NCBI GenBank assembly: GCA_016183835.1
Contig: JACPDV010000034.1
Span: forward strand, 1,793 to 7,400
Length of the DNA: 5,608 nucleotides
Reading direction: 5' to 3'
Source of the DNA: Armatimonadota bacterium
Lineage (GTDB): Bacteria; Armatimonadota; UBA10988
Within the stretch, counting starts at the first letter, position 1. The number at the start of each line of letters is the position of its first letter. Under the pieces are notes generated by a model. The model had not been told where the DNA came from. It saw nothing but the letters and a program-made list of their open reading frames with translations, and did not search any database. Below are positions 1-4,975 of the stretch, piece after piece. The translations under genes were made by a program, and so were the position numbers.

Positions 1-2
1 AG

Positions 3-290
3 TGGGCGGCCTGGCGGATCTGGCTGCCGGGGACCCTCTACCTGGGGGTCGGGGCGCTGGGGCTGGCCTTCGCGCTATGGGATCGCGCCCTCCAGGAGGG
101 CGACGTGGCGCGGATCGGACTGCTCTCCTACCTGATTCCTGTTTTGTCTACACTTTTCCTGGCGCTTGACAAACAGCCTATTACGCCACCAACAGTGGCC
201 GGCATGATCCTGGTGATAGGGTCGGCAATGCTGGGCAATCTAGGGGGCCGTCCGCCAGAAATTCGCGCCGAAACGCCCGGATTTGGTTGA
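3..290 (+). CDS. EamA/DMT-family membrane transporter, C-terminal end (5' partial)
   Basis: This open frame enters from the left edge and ends at TGA 288-290, leaving about 95 residues of a protein whose start lies outside the window. Three hydrophobic segments are visible: LYLGVGALGLAFALW, GLLSYLIPVLSTLFLAL and VAGMILVIGSAMLGNLG. The order (small/aromatic helix with a 'G..LAFALWDRAL' turn, then a 'L..LIPVLSTL' helix, then a Gly-rich last helix and a short polar tail) is typical of the final EamA repeat of drug/metabolite exporters. These are inner-membrane proteins; the substrate cannot be told from this end. Codons around 125-235 are less GC-rich than in the genes downstream. The stop codon lies inside the -35 box of the next promoter, so transcription of the next unit starts on top of this gene's end. 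Confidence 0.8.
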   Translation, partial: WAAWRIWLPGTLYLGVGALGLAFALWDRALQEGDVARIGLLSYLIPVLSTLFLALDKQPITPPTVAGMILVIGSAMLGNLGGRPPEIRAETPGFG

Positions 291-315
291 CAAGCTGGAG
301 GTGTGGCGCTAGTAT
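287..315 (+). promoter_or_regulatory. sigma70-like promoter overlapping the transporter stop
   Basis: A perfect TTGACA -35 hexamer (287-292) is followed by exactly 17 bases and TAGTAT (310-315), which matches TATAAT at four of six positions including the key first TA and last T. The predicted start is about 322-323, the first base of the hairpin at 323-381. The -35 box contains the TGA of the upstream transporter gene. This is the best promoter in the window. It could drive a small RNA (323-389) or, by readthrough, ddl with a leader of about 135 nt. Confidence 0.6.
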
Positions 316-322
316 GAGCCTC

Positions 323-389
323 GTGAGCAAGTGGACCCCCCGGAGGTGTTCCCCCCTGCGCCTCCAACACCACTTGCTCATCTATTTTT
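323..389 (+). ncRNA. candidate small RNA or structured terminator/attenuator with C-rich loops
   Basis: An 11-bp perfect inverted repeat (324-334 TGAGCAAGTGG with 370-380 CCACTTGCTCA, plus a G323-T381 wobble) encloses an inner stem. In the inner stem 342-349 pairs with 358-365 (8 bp with two G-U pairs). The internal loop carries C6 at 336-341, and the apical loop 350-357 is TCCCCCCT, again C6. The outer stem is followed by TCTA and a T5 tract at 385-389, as in an intrinsic terminator. The predicted start of the promoter at 287-315 coincides with the first base of the fold, so promoter, hairpin and terminator together define a possible ~67-nt transcript. C-rich unpaired loops are known in several bacterial small RNAs that pair with Shine-Dalgarno regions; applying that here is inference. 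It may instead simply terminate the transporter transcript or act as a ddl leader attenuator. No known RNA family is recognised. Confidence 0.45.
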
Positions 390-392
390 GTC

Positions 393-414
393 CCCCCGGC
401 GCAGCCGCCGGGGG
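393..414 (+). other. GC hairpin with C-run/G-run stem upstream of ddl
   Basis: CCCCCGGC (393-400) pairs perfectly with GCCGGGGG (407-414) around a 6-base loop. It directly follows the T-tract of the preceding structure and starts in a third C6 run (392-397). No T-tract follows, so it is not a typical terminator. It would sit in the leader of any transcript reading from the 287-315 promoter into ddl. The rest of the gap to 437 is GC-rich with no further feature recognised. Confidence 0.4.
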
Positions 415-437
415 CGGCCCGGGCGGCGGGCGCCACG

Positions 438-446
438 TGCTATACT
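438..446 (+). promoter_or_regulatory. extended -10 promoter for ddl
   Basis: TGC followed by TATACT (441-446) matches an extended -10 element (TGnTATAAT, one mismatch in the hexamer). No -35 hexamer is seen at the expected distance (418-423 is CCCGGG), which suits an extended -10. The predicted start is about 453, only four bases before the ATG at 457, so translation from that ATG would be nearly leaderless. The alternative TTG start at 469 would have GGAGA (459-463) as its ribosome site. Confidence 0.5.
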
Positions 447-456
447 CCCACTCCGA

Positions 457-1539
457 ATGGAGAACCTCTTGCCCGAGCGTCTGCGCGTCGGCGTGATCTT
501 CGGGGGCCGCTCAGGGGAGCACGAAGTCTCACTGGCCAGCGCCTGCTGGCTCGTGGGCGCCGACGCCTGGCCCCGGCTCCGGCGCGAGGCGCGGCTGGCG
601 CTGGGTCCCGGCGAGGAAGACGGCGACGTGCCGCGGGGCACCCTCGATGTCGCCGCCGCGCGGGCCAGCAGCCTCGTGCCCGCCGCCGACGGCGCGTTCG
701 AGACCACCAACGCCGGCTGGCTGCAGCAGCTCGACGTGATCCTCCCCATCCTGCATGGCACCTACGGCGAAGACGGCGTCGTGCAAGGGCTGCTCGAGCT
801 CGCCGACGTGCCGTACGTCGGCTCCGGCGTGGCCGGCTCGGCCGTGGCCATGGACAAGATCCTGGCCAAGCACGTCCTCGCCGCCGTCGGCGTGCCGCAG
901 GCGGGGTTCCTCGGGCTCACCCGCTCGCGCTGGGAGGCCGAGCCCGACGCCGTCCGCGCCGACGTAGCCGCGCTCGGCTATCCTTGCTTCGTCAAGCCGG
1001 CCAACCTCGGCAGCAGCGTGGGGATCCGCAAGGTCCACCATCCCGCCGAGCTCGACGCCGCGCTGGCGGAGGCCGCGCGCTTCGACCGCCGCATCATCGT
1101 CGAGCAGGGGCTCCAGGACGTGCGCGAGATCGAGGTCAGCGTGCTCGGCAACGACGAGCCGATCGCCTCGGTGCCGGGCGAGATCGTGCCCTGCAACGAG
1201 TTCTACGACTACGAGGCGAAGTACCTCGACGGCCGCTCCGAAGCCATCATCCCGGCCGACCTGCCGCCCGCCGTGACCGCCGAAGTGCAGCAGATCGCCC
1301 TCACCGCCTACCGGGCGCTCGACCTGGCCGGCATGGCGCGGATCGACTTCTTCGTCGCTCGCGGCGACCACCGCGTGTATCTCAACGAGGGCAACACCAT
1401 CCCGGGCTTCACGCCCATTAGCATGTATCCCAAGCTCTGGGCCGCCTCCGGCCTGCCCTACCCGGACCTGCTCGCCAGGCTGATCGCCCTCGCCCTCGAG
1501 CGCCACCAGGATCGCAGCCGGAACGCCACGTCCATCTAG
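457..1539 (+). CDS. ddl: D-alanine--D-alanine ligase
   Basis: This cytoplasmic ATP-grasp enzyme joins two D-alanines for the peptidoglycan stem peptide. From ATG 457 it is 360 residues, close to DdlA-type ligases. Family motifs appear in order: GGRSGEHEVSLASA near the N-terminus (catalytic Glu21); LPILHGTYGEDGVVQG; GSGVAGSAVAMDK; FVKPANLGSSVG (Ser186); EFYDYEAKY (tyrosine of the omega loop); GMARIDFF (Arg295, Asp297); and NEGNTIPGFT (metal ligands Glu311 and Asn313). The last usually reads NE[VIL]NT, so the Gly is uncommon. The stretch after SLASA (residues 30-50) lacks the usual helix and V-x-IGI-x-G-x-W pattern, so a small local deletion or compensated frameshift is possible. The start is uncertain: ATG 457 has no ribosome site, while TTG 469 has GGAGA six bases upstream (356 residues). 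ispG begins 34 bases after the TAG stop, so co-transcription is likely. Confidence 0.95.
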   Translation: MENLLPERLRVGVIFGGRSGEHEVSLASACWLVGADAWPRLRREARLALGPGEEDGDVPRGTLDVAAARASSLVPAADGAFETTNAGWLQQLDVILPILHGTYGEDGVVQGLLELADVPYVGSGVAGSAVAMDKILAKHVLAAVGVPQAGFLGLTRSRWEAEPDAVRADVAALGYPCFVKPANLGSSVGIRKVHHPAELDAALAEAARFDRRIIVEQGLQDVREIEVSVLGNDEPIASVPGEIVPCNEFYDYEAKYLDGRSEAIIPADLPPAVTAEVQQIALTAYRALDLAGMARIDFFVARGDHRVYLNEGNTIPGFTPISMYPKLWAASGLPYPDLLARLIALALERHQDRSRNATSI

Positions 1540-1549
1540 CCGGCGGCCT

Positions 1550-1567
1550 TAGAATGTCAGCGCGGAG
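1550..1567 (+). promoter_or_regulatory. possible -10 box (TAGAAT) and ribosome site of ispG
   Basis: In the 34-base gap after ddl, TAGAAT (1550-1555) resembles a -10 hexamer but has no -35 partner. GGAG (1564-1567) lies six bases before ATG 1574 and supports that start. The sequence GCGGCC-NN-AGAATG recurs after ispG (about 2770-2783), which may be a shared signal or chance in GC-rich DNA. Confidence 0.35.
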
Positions 1568-1573
1568 ACCCCC

Positions 1574-2764
1574 ATGGAGCTTACCTTCCCCCGCCGCCCG
1601 ACCCGCGTGGTGTGGGTCGGCAAGGTGCCCGTCGGCGGCGACCACCCGATTGCCGTGCAGTCGATGACCACCGCCTACACCAGCGACGTGGACGCCTGCG
1701 CGACCCAGATCGTCAACCTCGCCCGCGCCGGCTGCGAGATCGTTCGGGTCACCGCGCCGAACATGGCCGAGGCGCGCGCCATCGGCGTGATCCGCTCCCG
1801 GCTCGAGCGGCTCGGCTGCGACGTGCCGCTGGTCGCCGACGTGCACCACCAGGGCAGCAGCATCGCCGTGGAGGTGGCCCAGTTCGTGGACAAGGTGCGC
1901 ATCAACCCCGGCCTGTTCGTTTTTCGCAAGCCGCGCGGCGACGCGGTCGAATACACCGAGGACGAGCACGAGGAGGAGCGCGCCGCCATCGAGGAGCAGC
2001 TCCTGCCGGTGATCCGGGTCTGCCGCGAGCGGAACATCGCCATGCGCATCGGCGTGAACCACGGCTCGCTGGCCGAACGGATGCTGGTGACCTGGGGCGA
2101 CACCCCGCAGGGCATGGTGGAATCGGCCATGGAGTACCTGCGGATCTGCGAGAAGCACGACTACCGGAACCTGATCCTCTCGCTCAAGGCCAGCCGGGTG
2201 CAGGTGATGCTGGCCGCCAACCGGCTGATGGTCCAGCGCATGGCCGAGGAGGCGATGGACTACCCGCTCCACCTCGGCGTGACCGAGGCCGGCGACGGCG
2301 AGTATGCGCGGATCAAGTCCACGCTGGGCATCGGTACGCTCCTGGCCGAGGGTTTCGGCGACACCATCCGCGTCTCGCTGACCGAGGACCCCATCCAGGA
2401 GATCCCGGTCTGCTTCGCCATCCTCCAGGGCCTGGGGATGCGCAAGACGATGGTCGAGTACATCGCCTGCCCGAGCTGCGGGCGGACCAAGTTCGAGATC
2501 ACCGAGGTGCTCGACCAGGTGCGGAACGCCACGCGGCACCTGGTGGGCGTGGACATCGCGGTGATGGGCTGCATCGTCAACGGCCCGGGCGAGATGGCCG
2601 ACGCCGACTACGGCTACGTGGGCAAGGGCGGCGGCAACATCTCGCTCTACCGGGGGCGCGAAGAGGTGCGGACGGGCATCCCGCAGGAGCAGGGCGTGGC
2701 CGAGCTGATCGCCCTGCTCAAGGCGGACGGGGTGTGGCGGGAGCCGGAGCAGGTCACCGCCTGA
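1574..2764 (+). CDS. ispG: 4-hydroxy-3-methylbut-2-enyl diphosphate synthase (IspG/GcpE)
   Basis: This cytoplasmic iron-sulfur enzyme reduces MEcPP to HMBPP, the penultimate step of the MEP isoprenoid pathway. The 396-residue protein is full length. An N-terminal TIM-barrel part carries IAVQSMTTAYTSDV, CEIVRVTAPNMAEA, VPLVADVHH, VRINPGLFVF, MRIGVNHGSLAERM and LILSLKAS. The C-terminal cluster domain has CPSCGRT (Cys299, Cys302) and MGCIVNGPGEMADADYGYVG (Cys333, Glu340), the expected three-Cys, one-Glu ligand set of the [4Fe-4S] cluster. Long stretches such as DYPLHLGVTEAGDGEYARIKS and TMVEYIACPSCGRT follow the cyanobacterial/plastid version rather than the E. coli one; such enzymes are known to accept electrons from ferredoxin, so the same is inferred here. 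The start is supported by GGAG six bases upstream. It is probably co-transcribed with ddl. Undecaprenyl carrier synthesis is a plausible functional link. Confidence 0.97.
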   Translation: MELTFPRRPTRVVWVGKVPVGGDHPIAVQSMTTAYTSDVDACATQIVNLARAGCEIVRVTAPNMAEARAIGVIRSRLERLGCDVPLVADVHHQGSSIAVEVAQFVDKVRINPGLFVFRKPRGDAVEYTEDEHEEERAAIEEQLLPVIRVCRERNIAMRIGVNHGSLAERMLVTWGDTPQGMVESAMEYLRICEKHDYRNLILSLKASRVQVMLAANRLMVQRMAEEAMDYPLHLGVTEAGDGEYARIKSTLGIGTLLAEGFGDTIRVSLTEDPIQEIPVCFAILQGLGMRKTMVEYIACPSCGRTKFEITEVLDQVRNATRHLVGVDIAVMGCIVNGPGEMADADYGYVGKGGGNISLYRGREEVRTGIPQEQGVAELIALLKADGVWREPEQVTA

Positions 2765-2795
2765 GCCGCGCGGCCACAGAATGCACTGTACCAAT

Positions 2796-2827
2796 CGCCC
2801 GCGCTTGGCGACGGGCGGATGACGGAG
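2796..2827 (+). promoter_or_regulatory. small hairpin and ribosome site before the lipoprotein gene
   Basis: The 69-base gap after ispG holds a 6-bp stem (CGCCCG 2796-2801 with CGGGCG 2812-2817, 10-base loop). GGAG (2824-2827) lies six bases before ATG 2834, the same ribosome site and spacing as ispG. An upstream in-frame ATG at 2819 has no comparable site and overlaps the stem region, so 2834 is the preferred start. No convincing promoter is seen. Confidence 0.4.
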
Positions 2828-2833
2828 ACAAGC

Positions 2834-3710
2834 ATGCTCGGTCATGGGTACAGTCGCCGGAGGGGGCAGAGGCTGGCTTGCGTGGCGGCCGTCGCGCTGA
2901 CGGTCGCGGGCTGCCGCCAGGAGGCGCCGCCGCCGGCGCCGGCCCCCCCGCCCACGACGCCCGCCACGCCCGCGACGCCCACGCCACCGGAAGTCGTGCG
3001 GGCCCCCGCCGCCGCCAGCCCCACCGACGCCGTCAAGGCCTTTCTGACGGACTACCTGGGCGACGTCCAGGTGACGACCAAGTCCGGCACGATCCTACCG
3101 CTGCTCCTGGCCGGCCGGCACGCACCCGGCCGGCACCGGCACCATCGAGGTGGACAAGGAGCGCGGCTTCGTGACACTGGCGATCCTCCGCTGGACCGGG
3201 GCCAAGAAGGCCGAAGTGACCAACGCCCAACTGCGCAGCATCGCGCTGGAGCGGCTCCAGCGCTGGGTGGGAGCCGGCGTGGAGGACAGCCAGGTGACCC
3301 CCGCCCCGCTCCACTCCAAGACCCGCGTGGCGTTCCTCTGGGACGGGCGCGCCGGCGACCATTACTCCGGCCGGCGCGCGCACGTGGTGCTGTCGGTCGA
3401 CAACGGGCTGCCCGTCAGCTTCGATCAGTACCGGCCGCCCGACACCAGCGTGGCGCCCAAGCTGAACGCGGAGCAGGGGCAAAAGGCGGCCCTCGCCGCG
3501 CTGTCGCCCTTCCCCAAGGACTTCCACCAGACCGGGATCGAGGCCCGGCTCTACGACCACAGCCCGCTGGCCAAGGACGACGGCCCGGTGTGGGCCGTTG
3601 CCCTCAATGGCACCAAGGGGAAGGACAACCAGAGGGTCCAGGCCGGCGCCGTGATCGACGCCGTCAGCGGCCAGGTGCTCGCCCCCAAGCCCAAGGCGAA
3701 GGGCAAATGA
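2834..3710 (+). CDS. secreted lipoprotein of unknown function, interrupted by a frameshift
   Basis: The first frame, from ATG 2834, gives a lipoprotein signal: basic n-region (SRRRGQR), hydrophobic stretch LACVAAVALT and lipobox VAGC with Cys27. A Pro/Ala/Thr linker (PPPAPAPPPTTPATPATP) and the start of a folded domain (DAVKAFLTDYLGDVQVTTKSG) follow. The frame then degenerates into Arg/His/Gly-rich sequence, while the frame one base later becomes protein-like: GTGTIEVDKERGFVTLAIL and on to TGA 3708-3710. The span of 877 bases is 292 codons plus one, fitting a single extra base (or two lost) between about 3095 and 3140. The C-terminal half includes TRVAFLWDGR, AHVVLSVDNGLPVSFDQY and a last segment (VWAVALNGT...VIDAVSGQVL) that loosely recalls PepSY-type repeats, but no family is assigned. 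It likely follows ispG in the same transcription unit. Whether the break is a sequence error or a true mutation is open; without repair the first frame would run to 3874, antisense to the next gene. Confidence 0.7.
3111..3136 (+). repeat. 11-bp direct repeat at the lipoprotein frameshift
   Basis: CCGGCCGGCAC occurs at 3111-3121 and again at 3126-3136, separated by GCAC. The reading frame of the lipoprotein gene changes in or next to this repeat. Short GC-rich repeats of this kind are prone to slippage and to base-calling or assembly errors. Confidence 0.6.
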
Positions 3711-3711
3711 C

Positions 3712-3740
3712 GACGCGGCCGGGCGACGCCCGGCCGCGTC
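3712..3740. terminator. bidirectional hairpin between convergent genes
   Basis: GACGCGGCCGGGC (3712-3724) pairs perfectly with 3728-3740 around a GAC loop, a 13-bp nearly all G-C stem. It begins two bases after the lipoprotein stop (3710) and ends ten bases before the stop of the minus-strand gene (3751-3753). The plus-strand side is followed by TCTCT, only a weak T-tract, and the minus side has none, so it may halt transcription poorly on its own but protect both mRNA ends. Confidence 0.7.
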
Positions 3741-3750
3741 TCTCTACGGT

Positions 3751-4717
3751 CTACCACATCGCGGAGAAGAAGAACCCTCCGCTGACACTGGTGCCGGTCG
3801 CGCTGTTCCAGTTGACCGCCAACCCGAGCCCGGCGGCCACCGGCTCGACCGGCACGTACAGGACGTCCGTGTAGACGACCGGCGCCACGACCCAGTAGTC
3901 GGGGTACCAGATGCCGTCTTCCACGATGATCACGTGCGGCGAGTAGGGCTCGAAGATCACCTGGCGGGTGCCGTAGATCACGGTCCCCAGGTAGAGGTCG
4001 GGCCACCAGCTCACCACCGCGCCGATCTGGATGAACGGCTCGCGCACCGGCACGTACACGGTGTTGTACCAGACGTGCTGGACGGTGTTGATCACCACCG
4101 GCCGCTCGACGACCCGCGTCACCAGCACCGGCTCATGCCAGCCGACGAACCAGCCGCCAGGATCGGAGGCGAAGACGCGCTCCGTGTACCAGCGCTTGCT
4201 GGCGTGCCAGCTCCGGTCGCCGTGCCAGCCCTTGTAACCGTGCCAGTCCGTATCGCCGTGCCAGCCCCAGTCGGCGTGCGGGCCCTTGTCGCCGTGCCAC
4301 TCCGAGCTGGTCACGACACGAGCGGGGGCCTTCGGCTCGACTCGCCGGATGGTACGGTCGCTGCCGTGGCGCACGTCACCGTGGCCCGGCGACCCGCCGC
4401 CGTGGTCCTTGGAGCCGCCACCGGAGCCGCTGCGATGGGTCTGTGAGCCGCCGTGGTCCTTGGAGCCGCCACCGGAGCCGCCGCTTGGCTGCCGAATGTC
4501 GGCCTTGCTGCGGCGTCGCGTCGTGGGCGTGTCCGCCGCCGCGCCCCTGCGGCCCGGCGGCCTGAGGGGCCTGAGGGGCCTGGTGGGCGACGGCGCCGTG
4601 GTTACCGCCCCTGCCCTTCTGCCGGCCCTGTTCGTTGCCGGCCAGGGCCACGGCCGTTGCTGTGAGCAACGTCAGCAGGAGCGTACAGCTATGCGTCCAT
4701 CGGGTAGGTGTGGTCAT
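3751..4717 (-). CDS. secreted stalk-domain protein with WHGD repeats, interrupted by a frameshift
   Basis: On the minus strand, ATG 4717-4715 has a good ribosome site (GGAGG, 4728-4724, six bases upstream). It begins with a 26-residue Sec signal (MTTPTRW, then LLLTLLTATAVALA|GN). A Gln/Gly/His-rich linker with APQ repeats follows. The frame then shifts: 967 bases is 322 codons plus one, with the break about 4490-4545. The second frame continues with two GSGGGSKDHGG units, WHGD-type hexapeptides (4299-4189), and a C-terminal domain with TVYVPVREPFIQIGAVVSWW and VLYVPVEPVAAGLGLAVNWN. The two 'YVPvr.....lG..V.W' halves match the copper amine oxidase N-like stalk pattern (PF07833 type), a non-enzymatic domain of surface or exported proteins. 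The neighbour at 4976-5521 is a clear paralogue with the same signal-linker-stalk plan. The intact second frame alone can be read from GTG 4374 (207 residues), but that would lack the signal. The molecular role is unknown; an extracytoplasmic location is well supported. Confidence 0.75.
4189..4299 (-). repeat. WHGD hexapeptide repeat region in the stalk protein
   Basis: Trp-His-Gly-centred units recur: EWHGDKGPHADWG, then tandem six-residue steps WHGDTD, WHGYKG, WHGDRS and WHASKR, closed by W. The underlying DNA repeats in 18-base steps. Trp and His alternate with Asp/Lys, suggesting metal, glycan or surface binding, but this is inference. The neighbouring paralogue has no such block. Confidence 0.8.
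4396..4481 (-). repeat. 35-bp direct repeat (51-bp unit) encoding GSGGGSKDHGG
   Basis: Bases 4396-4430 and 4447-4481 are identical over 35 bp with a 51-bp (17-codon) offset. On the minus strand, in the frame of the downstream domain, each encodes GSGGGSKDHGG, a flexible Gly/Ser linker with a charged end. In the frame of the signal peptide the same DNA gives an Arg/Trp-rich unlikely sequence, which shows that the frame change occurs before this repeat. Confidence 0.85.
4561..4587 (-). repeat. 9-bp tandem repeat encoding APQ units
   Basis: CCTGAGGGG occurs twice in tandem (4561-4578) followed by a degenerate third copy (4579-4587). Read on the minus strand in the signal-peptide frame it gives the APQAPQ linker segment. 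It lies just upstream (in gene direction) of the inferred frameshift. Confidence 0.7.
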
Positions 4718-4865
4718 GATCTGCCTCCACGCTGAGTCGGTTTGGCAGGACTCCGGGTACGGTGGAAGGCTGCCGGCGGGGCCGCCGCTGCGACGGCCCG
4801 CCACTGAGTGTCGTTTGCCCTCTTGGACGCGCCGGTGCGCTGGAGTGCACCCCGGCGTCGTCTCT

Positions 4866-4945
4866 GAACCGCAACAGTCAGCGGTTCGTTCCGCTTCCAG
4901 AGCGGAACACCCAGCGGGACAGGCGGTTCCGTCCCGCCGGGTGTT
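4866..4945. other. series of three hairpins between the stalk-protein genes
   Basis: Three inverted repeats lie nearly end to end. GAACCGC 4866-4872 pairs with GCGGTTC 4881-4887 (loop 8). GTTCCGCT 4888-4895 pairs with AGCGGAAC 4901-4908 (loop 5). A 15-bp arm at 4906-4920 pairs with 4931-4945 with one mismatch (loop 10), sharing three bases with the second. The last, longest one lies 31 bases past the stop of the 5521-4976 gene in its direction of transcription, so it may end or stabilise that mRNA, although no T-tract follows. A further 6-bp stem (4963-4968 with 4979-4984) spans that stop codon. The rest of the gap, 4718-4865, shows only the ribosome site of the next gene; no promoter or small gene is supported. 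Confidence 0.55.
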
Positions 4946-4975
4946 GCGCTCAGGCGGGCCCTCTCCGGCTCGACG

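Noticed and set aside
166..194. Second TTGACA (166-171) inside the transporter gene
   Set aside because: The base stretch 17 bases on (CCAACA) is no -10 box, and the segment encodes conserved-looking membrane protein.
410..430. G-quadruplex on the plus strand before ddl
   Set aside because: Only three tracts of three or more G are present, one short of a standard motif.
529..1506. Minus-strand open frame of 325 codons opposite ddl
   Set aside because: It is the antisense shadow of ddl, with biased composition, no motif and no ribosome site.
2819..2833. Upstream ATG 2819 as the lipoprotein start
   Set aside because: ATG 2834 has GGAG at the same spacing as ispG and gives a standard-length signal; 2819 has no good site.
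1418..2845. Long minus-strand open frame opposite ispG (475 codons)
   Set aside because: It is antisense to a fully conserved ispG, and its His/Gly/Arg/Ala-rich product is the usual mirror of a high-GC gene.
1612..3174. Plus-strand 520-codon frame across ispG and the next gene
   Set aside because: It is an Arg/Gly/Pro-rich alternative frame that crosses a confirmed gene boundary.
3934..4446. Plus-strand frame opposite the stalk gene with repeated V-P-V-like units
   Set aside because: The repeats are the antisense reading of the WHGD block; the minus strand gives the homologous stalk domain shared with the neighbour.
4396..4481. CRISPR-like direct repeats of 35 bp
   Set aside because: There are only two copies with a 16-base gap, in phase with codons and encoding a Gly/Ser linker.
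3095..4545. Programmed ribosomal frameshifting in the lipoprotein and stalk genes
   Set aside because: I could not identify a clear slippery heptamer or stimulatory element at either site, and both breaks lie in GC-rich repeats where errors or slippage are simpler explanations.
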